Part shown: piece after piece, positions 24,922 through 33,327 of the stretch
Position numbering within the stretch: the stretch's first letter is position 1
How the letters are laid out: each line of letters opens with the position of its first letter
Assembly (NCBI RefSeq): GCF_050873445.1
Contig: NZ_JBNMIU010000009.1
Location: forward strand, 1-59,389
DNA from: Acidaminococcus sp050873445
GTDB lineage: Bacteria; Bacillota; Negativicutes; Acidaminococcales; Acidaminococcaceae
Direction: 5' to 3'
DNA length: 59,389 nucleotides
The notes under the pieces: model-generated
What the model saw: only the letters and a program-made list of their open reading frames with translations
Told to the model about the DNA's origin: nothing
Databases searched by the model: none
Made by a program: the position numbers and the translations under genes

Positions 24922-24969
24922 ACAAAGATAAGGGAATTTCGGATCCAATCCATCGCAGGAGGTGTTGCT

Positions 24970-25524
24970 ATGAAGATCCTGAGAGGCATAGCCCTCGTTG
25001 CACTGCTGCTGGGCTTGGGCGTACAGGCAGCAGACGCTGCCCAGTATTTTGCGCCCCGGTACAATTTGAGCAGCAACGGACAGCTGCAGCCTCCCCTGAC
25101 GGTGGAATTCACCAGGGGGAATCCTCAAAAGATCAGTGCCGGCCTGACCGGCCCGGCAACGGGCGAAAAGGTACTGGTGCTGGGCTGGCAGGTAGAGGAC
25201 AGTGTAGGCCTGGCCACCTTTCAGAAGGGCGTGGAGTATGCTCTGTACAAACTGGACTTCCGCCCTGGCAAACAGGATATCCTGGTGCTGAGCTACGGCC
25301 ATAAGGGCACGGGCCGGACCCATTTGAACGATGTGGCCGTCATCGGCGAAGATTCCCTGGGTGTGATCCGGAATCTGCCGGTGGCCGGCTTTGCTCCCAC
25401 GGATGTATTCAACAGTCCGCTGCAGATCCGCCAGCAGGAAGCTGTGCTGTTCCTGGAACAGGCACCCCATGTGCTGACCATTCAGGCGGACGGTGAGAAT
25501 GGGTATACCGTGGGCGTGGAATAG
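24970..25524 (+). CDS. Secreted protein of unknown function
   Basis: This 184-residue protein has a signal peptide (KILRGIALVALLLGLGVQA, likely cut after ADA near residue 25). The mature part is rich in beta-type sequence with no recognisable domain. Clear features are TGPATGEKVLVLGWQVED and a KGTGRTHLNDVAVIG stretch. With an outer membrane present, it is probably periplasmic. GGAGG precedes the ATG at 24970, and a longer upstream frame overlaps the MocR gene and is unlikely. It lies 23 nt before the nitroreductase and may share its transcript. Confidence 0.7.
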   Translation: MKILRGIALVALLLGLGVQAADAAQYFAPRYNLSSNGQLQPPLTVEFTRGNPQKISAGLTGPATGEKVLVLGWQVEDSVGLATFQKGVEYALYKLDFRPGKQDILVLSYGHKGTGRTHLNDVAVIGEDSLGVIRNLPVAGFAPTDVFNSPLQIRQQEAVLFLEQAPHVLTIQADGENGYTVGVE

Positions 25525-25547
25525 AACAAATCAAAGGAGAGAAAGAA

Positions 25548-26126
25548 ATGGAACTTGCTGAATTATATAGGGATTGTCGGACGTACCGGCGTTTTACCCA
25601 GGAACCGGTTCCGGCCGCACTGGTCCGGGGACTGGTGGATGTGGCCCGGCAGCGCAGCTGCGGCCGGAACGGTCAGGTGCTGCGGTATGTGTCCGTGACC
25701 ACCCCGGAGAACGTGAAAGCCATGCAGCCGCTGCTGCATTGGGCGGCGGCCCTGCCGAAGGAAATCGGTACTCCCAGGGAAGGGGAACAGCCCACGGCCT
25801 TTGTGGTGGTGGCCAAACCCAAGGATGCCAATCCCATCATCAGCAACATCGACCTGGGCATTGCCCTGGATGCCATGGCCATCACTGCCTGGCAGCAGGG
25901 AGTGGGCAGTGCCATCCTGGCAGCTGTGGACCGGGCGAAAATCGCTGCGCTGCTGGGGCTGCCGGAAGGGCTGGAAGTAAACGTGGTGCTGGCGCTGGGA
26001 CATCCCAGCCATAAGAGTACCCTGGTACCGGCGGAAGAGGAGAAGCCACTGGCCTATTATGTGGATGAAAAACGGGATTATTACGTCCCCAAACTGTCCT
26101 TGGAGGCAGTCCTGACCGAAAAGTAA
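25548..26126 (+). CDS. Nitroreductase-family flavoprotein
   Basis: This 192-residue protein of the nitroreductase superfamily (FMN-dependent oxidoreductases) has RTYRRFTQEPVP at the N-terminus, matching the FMN-phosphate R-S/T-x-R element, and IDLGIALDAMAITAWQQGVGSAIL in the centre, matching the helix with GLGS-type residues. VVLALGHPSHK matches the typical C-terminal G-x-P segment. The substrate is unknown; quinones or nitro compounds are generic options. AAAGGAG precedes the start. Confidence 0.85.
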   Translation: MELAELYRDCRTYRRFTQEPVPAALVRGLVDVARQRSCGRNGQVLRYVSVTTPENVKAMQPLLHWAAALPKEIGTPREGEQPTAFVVVAKPKDANPIISNIDLGIALDAMAITAWQQGVGSAILAAVDRAKIAALLGLPEGLEVNVVLALGHPSHKSTLVPAEEEKPLAYYVDEKRDYYVPKLSLEAVLTEK

Positions 26127-26138
26127 GGGAGTATTGCT

Positions 26139-26219
26139 ATGGTATATGATATGGCCATTGCAGGAGAGCAGAAGATACTGCCTTTTGCGGCTCCCTGGCT
26201 GCAGGAGAACCGGATATGA
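26139..26219 (+). CDS. Short 26-codon frame coupled to the lipoprotein gene
   Basis: An ATG with GGGAG 8-9 nt upstream opens a 26-codon frame (starting MVYDMAIAGEQK) whose TGA overlaps the ATG of the lipoprotein gene as ATGA at 26216-26219. That arrangement is typical of translational coupling. It may encode a small peptide or simply deliver ribosomes to the next gene. There is no membrane segment and no recognised family. Confidence 0.4.
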   Translation: MVYDMAIAGEQKILPFAAPWLQENRI

Positions 26220-27226
26220 AGAAGTGCAGGGCTGCCTGGCTCCTGTGTTTGTGCCTGCTGCTCAGCGGCTGTCAGAAACAGGCACAGCCGGAACCGGCAG
26301 GGGAACTGCCCCGGAAGGCAGAGAGCCAGGAAAGCCGGGGACAGGAAACCAAGGCCATCGCGCCTGGCGAAGGAATCCAGGGAGCCCGGGTTGAATTCGT
26401 CACCCGGCAGCATTCCATGGAGCGGATCCAGTTCGTCGGTGGCTATCTGCGGAATCTGCCGGAAGAAAAACCGGAGACGATCCTGCGGCCGGCTCCGGAA
26501 GGAGCCCTGGGCATGATTTTCGGCAAGCGGGAAATCAACGGTCTGGAATGGGCCAAGGTGGCCACCCGGGACGGGATTACCGGCTGGTATGCGGTACCGG
26601 CCAGGCCGGGTGCTTCTCCCAAGGAAAAACGGGATGCCCTGAAAATTTCCAGGGATGACTACCAGACCACCTATCCCCAGGTAACGGGAGAAATATCACC
26701 CCAGGCCCAGGACCGGATCAACCAGGAACTGGGAAACTATATCGGAGTGTTCCGGTACATGACCGGCCCCGTGGGCAGTTCTCTCCAGTGCCAGGTGACG
26801 TACAACCGGAACAACCTGCTGAGCATCGTCTTTACGGCGCCCCCTATCCGGTACCGGATGGTCCCGGTCAGCGAGGTGAATAACCTGGCCAGCTGGGCCC
26901 GGCTGAAGAAGTATGCTTATGTGTCGCCCCTGCTGGGCGGAGCGGATCCCACGCTGATGCAGGCAGAAAAAATCGACCTGCAGTACGCTCTGGTGTTTGA
27001 CCTGACCACCGGCAGCCGACTGAACCTGAGCTATTTCCTGGGAACGGGGCAGAAAGAGATTATACAGGCGCGCCTGGAAGCACTGGGGCGGGGTGGCCGT
27101 CTCCAGCCGGACAATTTCTATATCAACGAACAGGGCCAGCTCATTGCTCTGGTTTCGGTGCGGGATCCCAGTCCCGGCGGCTGGACGCCGCTGGACCTGT
27201 CCGATCTGGTCATTAAGGAATTTTAG
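26216..27226 (+). CDS. Lipoprotein with SH3-like and DUF3298/RsiV-like domains
   Basis: This 336-residue protein has a lipoprotein signal peptide with lipobox LLLSGC (Cys at about residue 19), followed by a polar linker. Residues 70-135 resemble a bacterial SH3-type module (GLEWAKVATRDGITGWYAV). Residues 140-330 resemble the DUF4163/DUF3298 pair of RsiV and PdaC, with TYPQVTGEISPQAQDRINQEL and a late YINEQGQLIAL segment. It probably faces the periplasm or is anchored to the outer membrane. The function of the C-terminal domain is uncertain, and lysozyme or sugar binding is only suggested by homologues. It is translationally coupled to the small frame before it. Confidence 0.65.
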   Translation: MKKCRAAWLLCLCLLLSGCQKQAQPEPAGELPRKAESQESRGQETKAIAPGEGIQGARVEFVTRQHSMERIQFVGGYLRNLPEEKPETILRPAPEGALGMIFGKREINGLEWAKVATRDGITGWYAVPARPGASPKEKRDALKISRDDYQTTYPQVTGEISPQAQDRINQELGNYIGVFRYMTGPVGSSLQCQVTYNRNNLLSIVFTAPPIRYRMVPVSEVNNLASWARLKKYAYVSPLLGGADPTLMQAEKIDLQYALVFDLTTGSRLNLSYFLGTGQKEIIQARLEALGRGGRLQPDNFYINEQGQLIALVSVRDPSPGGWTPLDLSDLVIKEF

Positions 27227-27237
27227 AGGAGGAAACA

Positions 27238-27705
27238 ATGAACAAAAAAGCACATTTCCATACAAATCTGGGCGACTTTACCGCCGAACTGTTCGAGGAT
27301 AAGGCTCCGAAAACAGCCGCCAATTTCATCAGCCTGGTGAAAAAAGGCTTTTATGACGGCGTACTCTTCCATCGGGTCATCGATGATTTCATGATCCAGG
27401 GCGGCGATCCCACCGGTACGGGCATGGGCGGTCCTGGTTATTCCATCGATGATGAATTCGGCCCCGGGCTGGCCCATGACAGTGAAGGCATCCTGTCCAT
27501 GGCCAATGCAGGGCCCAACACCGGCGGCAGCCAGTTCTTCATTACGCTGGTGCCCACTCCCTGGCTGGACGGCCATCATGCTATCTTTGGCAAGATCACC
27601 GAAGGCATGGATGTGGTCCACAAGATCGGTTCCACGCCTACGGACTTCGCTGACCGGCCTCTGCAAGACGTGGTCATGGAAAAAGTGGAAATCCTCGAAG
27701 AATGA
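27238..27705 (+). CDS. Cyclophilin-type peptidyl-prolyl isomerase
   Basis: This 155-residue, single-domain cyclophilin catalyses proline isomerisation. Active-site motifs are FHRVIDDFMIQGGDPTGTG (Arg, Phe, Met, Gln), SMANAGPNTGGSQFFIT and HAIFGKI. It has no signal peptide and is therefore cytosolic. AGAGGAGG precedes the start. Its last 4 nt overlap the GIY-YIG gene. Confidence 0.93.
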   Translation: MNKKAHFHTNLGDFTAELFEDKAPKTAANFISLVKKGFYDGVLFHRVIDDFMIQGGDPTGTGMGGPGYSIDDEFGPGLAHDSEGILSMANAGPNTGGSQFFITLVPTPWLDGHHAIFGKITEGMDVVHKIGSTPTDFADRPLQDVVMEKVEILEE

Positions 27706-27980
27706 GCGCTTATGTATATATGGTGCGCTGTGCCAACGGCGCCCTCTATACCGGCTGGACCAATGACCTGGTCCACAGGCTGGCTATGCACCGCAGCGGG
27801 TCCGGGGCCAAATACACCCGGGCCTTCAAGGCGGTGGACATGGTCTACTACGAGGAACTGCCCGACAAGAGTGCGGCGATGCAGCGGGAGTATGCCCTGA
27901 AACACCTGGCAAAAAAACAAAAAGAAGAGCTGGTCCGGCGATTTTCTCGAAAACTTCTGAAAAAGATTGAAATTTCATGA
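27702..27980 (+). CDS. GIY-YIG domain protein (YhbQ-like)
   Basis: This 92-residue protein is one GIY-YIG nuclease domain. The motif is present as YVYMVRC and LYTGWTNDLVHRL, with the catalytic Tyr and Arg, then HRSGSGAKYTR and a YEE...REYALKHL helix with the Glu. Free-standing members of this size are widespread with an unsettled DNA-related role. The ATGA overlap with the cyclophilin stop suggests coupling. A terminator follows at 28036. Confidence 0.88.
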   Translation: MSAYVYMVRCANGALYTGWTNDLVHRLAMHRSGSGAKYTRAFKAVDMVYYEELPDKSAAMQREYALKHLAKKQKEELVRRFSRKLLKKIEIS

Positions 27981-28035
27981 CAAAGCTCTTTGCCTAATGC
28001 AGGTGTACCCATTTCAAATTATCCACTGCAGATGG

Positions 28036-28068
28036 ACGTGAGTAAAATTTTCTCACGTTCTTTTTTTA
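28036..28068 (+). terminator. Terminator after the cyclophilin/GIY-YIG genes
   Basis: The stem ACGTGAG / CTCACGT (28036-28042 and 28052-28058) is followed by TCTTTTTTT. Confidence 0.85.
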
Positions 28069-28143
28069 TACATAAAACAAAGAACCTCTTGAACAGAATG
28101 CCCGCAAGCTCCCAATGTTTCTTATAGACCTTACGGAAAGTAC

Positions 28144-28170
28144 TTGAAAAATCGGGGGGGGGACTATAAT
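28144..28170 (+). promoter_or_regulatory. Autotransporter promoter with G9 tract in the spacer
   Basis: The -35 TTGAAA (28144-28149) and -10 TATAAT (28165-28170) are separated by only 15 nt, and nine of those are a run of G (28154-28162). Gain of two G would give the optimal 17-nt spacer. This layout is like the slipped-strand phase-variable promoters of Neisseria porA and opc. An 80-nt leader follows. Confidence 0.7.
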
Positions 28171-28249
28171 TGATTTTAAGATAGAACAAACTATAGTAGT
28201 TATCTATGTTAAATGTATCATTTCGCGAGGGCGAAGGAAGAAGGTTCTT

Positions 28250-30592
28250 ATGACCGGTATATCACAATCGATTTGGAAGCATGTGAAGCAGGAAGGCATG
28301 GCTCTTTCTGATATGGCAAAACACCATTCTTCAAAAGTGAATCACAGGATGATCAGACACCTGACATTATCGGCATTGGTATTGGCGAGTATCCAGACCA
28401 GTGCCGTTTCTGTTTATGCCAATGAAATGTCAGCAGACAACCATGATAGTGAAGCTGCGGTGCAGATATTCAGGTACAAAGGGGATACTGATCCGGATGA
28501 ATCGAAAACCGGTACCAATGCTGCGGGAGCCTCTGCAGATCAAATATCGGCAAGTTCTGGCACAAAGACGGCCAGTACAGCTGCTGCCAGTGAAAATACA
28601 ACCGCAGAGGATGATCTTCACTTTGTTTCTATCAAGGGTGGCAAAACGACAGATAAGAATTATGCCAATGATGGAGCCACAGGAACGGACAGCATGGTGA
28701 TTGGCATCGGTTCAAGCAGCTCTGGTATTAATAGTACGGTGATTGGTAAGAATAATAGTTTGGAAAGAAATCTAAACGGAGCCAATGATAGCGTAGTTGT
28801 AGGGACTAATTTAGAAGTTAAGGGTATTCACAATGCTGTTTTTGGAACTGATTATGATAATTATGACCATCGTGAAACCAAAGTTGCTGGGGATCAAAAT
28901 ACTGTTCTCGGTGTGGGAAACGTGGTTGGCTATACAACGGAACGACATGGCACTGAGTGGACATATACTAAATTGAGTGATCATGGTGATGATGCAAATG
29001 TTGTTGTAGGGATGAATAATACGTCAAACGGTGGTAGTATAGTTGTGGGGACAAGCTCTACTGCAGGTGATTTGGGTACCTCCTTAGGACATGGAAATAC
29101 CATAGACGGCAAACAATGGGGATTGGCATTAGGGAATTGGCTGACTGTAAAAGGGGAAGGTGCAGTCGCTATTGGTGGTGCTGGAAAGTGGGCACAGACC
29201 ACCGTTGATGGTAGTTACGCGATTGCTGTTGGTGCTAACACGAATGCAAAATCCGACTATACAATTTCCATGGGTTATGGTTCTAATGCAGAAGACGTAT
29301 GTGCGATTTCTGTAGGTTATAAATACAGAGCTGCCGGTGCTAAAAGTATTGCAATGGGACTTTCATCTGCAGCAGAGGGTGTTCAGAGCATTGCTCTGGG
29401 GGCTGGAGCTACAGCATCTGTCAATAATGGGATCGCCCTTGGTTCACTTAGTGCGGCAGATAGAGGGACTGCAAATGTAGTGGGCTGGGATCCGGATACA
29501 GATAATCCTTCTACAGCTACTTCTGCTGTCTGGAAACCTACGGGAGGTGAATTTTCTGTAGGGAACTATGCGAAAGGAGTGACCAGACAGATTACCAACG
29601 TGGCGGCAGGAACGGAAGATACCGATGCTGTCAATGTGGCTCAGCTGAAAAGAGCAATGAAAGAATCGGCTGATGCGAGAAAGGTTATTAATGAAAGAAT
29701 CAATAAAGACGAAGGTGATTCAGGCACTGATACGAAAATAGATGCAATTTCAGGAAAATATGATAAAAGTAATAAAGAGTTAAATTTGACATTAACCGAC
29801 AGTACGGGAAAGACCATTAACGGAAGGATCAATATGGAAGACCTTGTGTCCAGCGGCAGTGGAGTGGCAAAGGACACCAGGAACACAGTCGCAGCAGGTG
29901 ACCATGTGACCATTCAGGAAGGTACAGGAGCAAATAAGCTTGGCGGGATTGAATACAAAATCAGCGTGAAGGCCGATGGAAAAGTGGAAGAAAACAATAA
30001 CGGCCTGATCATCGGCAGTACGGTATACAATGAAACCCGTGTATCTGCCGATGGGAGCTATGTGAAGAAATCGAACACAGCGGGCGAAAACCTGACTGCA
30101 CTGGATATGCAGGTGAAACGGAATGCAGACGGCATCACGTCTCTGGGTGATTCGGTTTATGATTTGAACAATCGCGTAGGCGAGATGGATGACCGGATCA
30201 ATAAAGTCGGCGCCGGCGCAGCCGCTCTGGCGGCGCTCCATCCGCTGGACTATGATCCGAAAGACAAATGGGACATCGCTGTTGGCGTTGGCAGTTACAA
30301 GAATGCGAGTGCCGGTGCACTGGGACTTTTCTACCGTCCCAATGAGAGGACCCAGTTCAACGTGGGCTGGACGATGGGAGACAATCGGAACATGTTCAAT
30401 GCAGGCTTCAGTGTCAAACTGGGACGAAGCAGTGTCTATGCGGGATATTCCAAGGCAGACATGGTCCAGCTGATTACCAGACAGAAAGATGAAATTGCCG
30501 ACCTTCAGGCCACCATCGGAGAACAGAAGAAAGAAATCCAGAGGATTGAAGAGAAGATGAATGTGCTCATGGCCAGGGTGGAGAAGAATTGA
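28250..30592 (+). CDS. Trimeric autotransporter adhesin (YadA family)
   Basis: This 780-residue outer-membrane adhesin has an extended signal peptide (about residues 1-57, ending VSVYA) and a YadA-like head of 14-residue repeats with SIAMG, SIALG and IALGS cores (about 150-410). A neck (TRQITNVAAGTEDTDAVNVA, near 443-465), a stalk and a membrane anchor (about 650-728, GAGAAALAALHPLDYDP and later FNAGFSVKLG) follow. About 50 residues continue past the last barrel strand as a charged coiled coil (near 735-780), which is unusual for YadA proteins. The head region is visibly more AT-rich than neighbouring genes, hinting at transfer or fast diversification. It should mediate adhesion or autoaggregation. 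Expression may be phase-variable through the G9 promoter. Confidence 0.92.
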   Translation: MTGISQSIWKHVKQEGMALSDMAKHHSSKVNHRMIRHLTLSALVLASIQTSAVSVYANEMSADNHDSEAAVQIFRYKGDTDPDESKTGTNAAGASADQISASSGTKTASTAAASENTTAEDDLHFVSIKGGKTTDKNYANDGATGTDSMVIGIGSSSSGINSTVIGKNNSLERNLNGANDSVVVGTNLEVKGIHNAVFGTDYDNYDHRETKVAGDQNTVLGVGNVVGYTTERHGTEWTYTKLSDHGDDANVVVGMNNTSNGGSIVVGTSSTAGDLGTSLGHGNTIDGKQWGLALGNWLTVKGEGAVAIGGAGKWAQTTVDGSYAIAVGANTNAKSDYTISMGYGSNAEDVCAISVGYKYRAAGAKSIAMGLSSAAEGVQSIALGAGATASVNNGIALGSLSAADRGTANVVGWDPDTDNPSTATSAVWKPTGGEFSVGNYAKGVTRQITNVAAGTEDTDAVNVAQLKRAMKESADARKVINERINKDEGDSGTDTKIDAISGKYDKSNKELNLTLTDSTGKTINGRINMEDLVSSGSGVAKDTRNTVAAGDHVTIQEGTGANKLGGIEYKISVKADGKVEENNNGLIIGSTVYNETRVSADGSYVKKSNTAGENLTALDMQVKRNADGITSLGDSVYDLNNRVGEMDDRINKVGAGAAALAALHPLDYDPKDKWDIAVGVGSYKNASAGALGLFYRPNERTQFNVGWTMGDNRNMFNAGFSVKLGRSSVYAGYSKADMVQLITRQKDEIADLQATIGEQKKEIQRIEEKMNVLMARVEKN

Positions 30593-30614
30593 CCATGGCC
30601 GCTGGCCTTATGAT

Positions 30615-30669
30615 TTCAGTTCAGCGGGATTTTATCCGGCTGAACTGAGCCGTAACGGTATTTTTCCGC
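30615..30669 (+). terminator. Hairpins after the autotransporter gene
   Basis: A 10-bp stem (TCAGTTCAGC 30616-30625 with GCTGAACTGA 30639-30648) is followed by a short CCGT-AA-CGG hairpin and TATTTTT. It probably acts as a terminator for the autotransporter transcript. Confidence 0.55.
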
Positions 30670-30709
30670 AAAAGTTCAAGGTAAAAGGCTCTTCTGACAA
30701 TTCTTCTGC

Positions 30710-30738
30710 TTGTAAATCTCCCCCCGGTATGCTAGAAT
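30710..30738 (+). promoter_or_regulatory. Cold-shock gene promoter with long leader
   Basis: The -35 TTGTAA (30710-30715) is 17 nt from the -10 TAGAAT (30733-30738). The leader is about 90 nt, as is common for csp genes whose leader responds to cold. The spacer contains a C6 run. Confidence 0.6.
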
Positions 30739-30837
30739 GGAACACAGAAAACACGGACTTACTGAATGTTGAACTCATACAGGTATCACATATAGTTGGA
30801 TCGTTTTTCGCAATAATTTTTAGGAGGCCAATGTAAG

Positions 30838-31035
30838 ATGACTGGCAAAGTTAAATGGTTTAATGCTGAAAAGGGTTATGGTTTCATTGAACGCGAAGAT
30901 GGCGGCGATGTATTCGTTCATTTCTCCGCAATCCAGGGTGAAGGCTTCAAAACTCTGGAAGAAGGCCAGGCTGTAGAATTCGACGTTGTCGAAGGCAACC
31001 GTGGTGAACAAGCTGCTAACGTTGTGAAACTGTAA
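30838..31035 (+). CDS. csp: Cold-shock domain protein (CspA family)
   Basis: This 65-residue single cold-shock domain has the RNP1 motif KGYGFIERE and the RNP2 motif DVFVHFSAI. It binds single-stranded RNA or DNA and acts as an RNA chaperone. TAGGAGG precedes the ATG. It is monocistronic between its own promoter and a terminator at 31068. Confidence 0.95.
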   Translation: MTGKVKWFNAEKGYGFIEREDGGDVFVHFSAIQGEGFKTLEEGQAVEFDVVEGNRGEQAANVVKL

Positions 31036-31067
31036 GATATAGATCTGCATCGAGCAACCAGCTGCAC

Positions 31068-31102
31068 AGAGGGGATATCGCTTCGGCGGTATCCTCTTTT
31101 TT
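31068..31102 (+). terminator. csp terminator
   Basis: AGAGGGGATATCGC pairs imperfectly with GCGGTATCCTCT around a TTCG-type loop and is followed by TTTTTT. Confidence 0.75.
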
Positions 31103-31144
31103 GCTGGAAGGAAAGTTACAGCATTGTACAAAGGAGTGGGAGTT

Positions 31145-31900
31145 ATGATCAAGTATGGCATGGAAAATAAACGAGGTGTCATCAGCGGGGGAACGTCGGG
31201 TATCGGCCTGGCAGCAGCCCGCAATCTGGTCCGGGAAGGAGCCTTTGTCTACCTGGTGGGACGGGATGCGGCAAAGGGGCAGAAGGCCCTGGATGAGCTG
31301 CAGGGAGAATCCGGAGAAGCGGCTTATATCCAGGCCGACCTGAGTACCCTGGAAGGATGCCGGAAAGTGGCGGAAACTGTGGGGAAAGACGGGAAGAAAC
31401 TGGATTTTCTGGTGAACAGTGCGGGGCTGTACCAGGAAAAACCGCTGCAGGATGTTTCCGAAGCCGACTACATCAGCCTTATGGACGGGAATGTGAAGGA
31501 CACGTTCTTTCTGACCCAGCAGCTGCTGCCCCATTTTGCTGATGAAGGTCCTTCCATCGTCAATATTGCCTCCGACGCTGCCCTGGAAGGAAATTACGGC
31601 TGCAGCCTGTACGCCGCTGCCAAGGGCGCTGTGGTATCCTTCACCCGGGCACTGGCTCTGGACCTGGCGCCTTGGGTCAGAGTGAACTGCGTGTGCCCCG
31701 GGGATGTGGATACGCCCCTGGTGCAGAAACAGCTGGAGGAAGGCGGCTATTCCCTGGAGAGTATGGCATCCGTCTATCCCCTGGGCCGCATCGGCAAACC
31801 AGAGGAAGTGGCCCATGTGATCTGTTCCATCCTTTCGCCCCTGAACGGGTTCATGACCGGCTCCATCGTTTCTGTGGACGGTGGGCTTACGGCGAAATAA
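31145..31900 (+). CDS. Short-chain dehydrogenase/reductase
   Basis: This 251-residue classical SDR has its NAD(P) site in SGGTSGIGLAAA (near residue 16), NSAG near 92, a catalytic Ser in NIASDAAL, and Tyr/Lys in YAAAKGAV. The C-terminal motif GRIGKPEEVA and the end VSVDGG are typical of FabG-like members. No Asp follows the second strand where NAD-specific enzymes have one; VGRDAAKG suggests NADP may be used. The substrate cannot be told. GGAGTGGGAG precedes ATG 31145. It lies 9 nt before brnQ and probably shares its transcript. Confidence 0.85.
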   Translation: MIKYGMENKRGVISGGTSGIGLAAARNLVREGAFVYLVGRDAAKGQKALDELQGESGEAAYIQADLSTLEGCRKVAETVGKDGKKLDFLVNSAGLYQEKPLQDVSEADYISLMDGNVKDTFFLTQQLLPHFADEGPSIVNIASDAALEGNYGCSLYAAAKGAVVSFTRALALDLAPWVRVNCVCPGDVDTPLVQKQLEEGGYSLESMASVYPLGRIGKPEEVAHVICSILSPLNGFMTGSIVSVDGGLTAK

Positions 31901-31909
31901 GGAGTTGCC

Positions 31910-33250
31910 ATGAATAAAAAATTGACCCATGCAGAATATATCTTTATCGGCTCCATGCTGTTTGGGATGCTGTTCGGTGCCGGAAACCTGATCTTTCCGG
32001 TGCATATGGGCCAGCTGGCCGGTTCCCATTTCTGGGGTGCCAACTTTGGCTTCATCTCCACCGGTGTCTTCCTGCCGTTCCTGGCCCTGATTGCCTTCGG
32101 ATTGTCGGGCAGTTCCAGCCTGGAAGAACTGGCGGGAAATGTGCATCCTGCCTTTGCCCGGATCTTTACGGTGCTGCTGTACCTGACCATCGGGCCGGCT
32201 TTTGCTCTGCCTCGTACGGCCACTGTATCGTACCAGATCGGGATTGCACCTTTTGTGGGTGACCAGCCCCTGCTGCTGGCCGCATTCACCTTTGTATTCA
32301 TGGCTGTAGCGCTGCTGTTTTCCCTGAAGCCATCCAAACTGATCGTGTACATTGGCAAGGGCTTAAATCCCATTTTTCTGGCCTTTTTGGCCATCCTGAT
32401 GGCTGCGGCCCTGATTTCCCCCATGGGCAGCATCAGTGCCGCCCTGCCCCAGGGGGACTATGTGGCGCATGCGTTCCTTACCGGATTCAAGGAAGGGTAT
32501 AACACCATGGATGTGCTGGCCATGCTGGCATTTTCCGTGGTGGTGATCGATACCCTGAAAAATCTGGGTATCACCGATACCGGGAACATTACGAAAGATC
32601 TGCTGAAGGTGGGGATCATCGTGGTGTTCCTTATGGCTCTGCTTTATACCCTGATCACCTGGCTGGGGACTTCCAGCGCGGGTCAGCTGCCTGTCAGCGC
32701 CAACGGGGGCATTGCCCTGGCCCAGATCACCCAGGCCTATTTCGGTCCTGTGGGGGGCGTGCTGCTGGCGGCCATCGTCACTTTTGCCTGCCTGAAGACG
32801 GCCATCGGCCTGATTACGTCCTGTTCCAACACGTTCCTGGGACTGTTTCCCGGCAGCCTGGAGTATAAACCTTACTGCGTGGTCTTTGCCGGAGTATCCT
32901 TCCTGATCGGCAATGTAGGTCTGACCCAGATCATCGTGCTGGCAGTGCCCATCCTGATGTTCCTGTATCCCATGGCCATCACTTTGATCCTGAGCTCCTT
33001 TGCCTGTGCCCTGTTCGGAAAAGACCGGCGGCTGTACCGGTGGCCCATGCTGCTGGCCGGGATTGCGGCTTTCGGTGATATGCTCAGCGCCCTGCCCAAA
33101 GGGGTACAGAGCCTGGGAGCTGTCCAGGGCCTGCTTGGGCTTTACCGCCAGCTGCCCCTGTTCAGCCTAGGCATGAGCTGGCTGCTGCCGACGCTGGCAG
33201 CCCTGGTGGCAGCAGTGGCAGTTGTGAAGTTTTCGGGGCAAAAAGCATGA
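31910..33250 (+). CDS. brnQ: Branched-chain amino-acid carrier (BrnQ/LIVCS family)
   Basis: This 446-residue permease has about 12 membrane helices. Hallmarks are FIGSMLFGMLFGAGNLIFP near the N-terminus and the later GLITSCSNTF segment typical of the LIVCS family. It imports leucine, isoleucine or valine with Na+ or H+. It is preceded by AAGGAG and lies 9 nt after the SDR gene. In an amino-acid fermenter, with Na+ as likely coupling ion, it would work with the Na+-type ATPase. Confidence 0.92.
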   Translation: MNKKLTHAEYIFIGSMLFGMLFGAGNLIFPVHMGQLAGSHFWGANFGFISTGVFLPFLALIAFGLSGSSSLEELAGNVHPAFARIFTVLLYLTIGPAFALPRTATVSYQIGIAPFVGDQPLLLAAFTFVFMAVALLFSLKPSKLIVYIGKGLNPIFLAFLAILMAAALISPMGSISAALPQGDYVAHAFLTGFKEGYNTMDVLAMLAFSVVVIDTLKNLGITDTGNITKDLLKVGIIVVFLMALLYTLITWLGTSSAGQLPVSANGGIALAQITQAYFGPVGGVLLAAIVTFACLKTAIGLITSCSNTFLGLFPGSLEYKPYCVVFAGVSFLIGNVGLTQIIVLAVPILMFLYPMAITLILSSFACALFGKDRRLYRWPMLLAGIAAFGDMLSALPKGVQSLGAVQGLLGLYRQLPLFSLGMSWLLPTLAALVAAVAVVKFSGQKA

Positions 33251-33254
33251 AATT

Positions 33255-33283
33255 TTGCGAAAATTGATGAAAACGTGTATAAT
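33255..33283 (+). promoter_or_regulatory. Promoter of the outer-membrane barrel gene
   Basis: The -35 TTGCGA (33255-33260) is 17 nt from the -10 TATAAT (33278-33283), just after the brnQ stop. Confidence 0.7.
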
Positions 33284-33327
33284 GAATAGATGATGAGTAT
33301 TCGAATCCATTGAAGGAGGGATTTCCC

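Noticed and set aside
30720..30725. C6 run in the csp promoter spacer as a second phase-variable tract
   Set aside because: The run is too short for frequent slippage and the spacer is already an optimal 17 nt.
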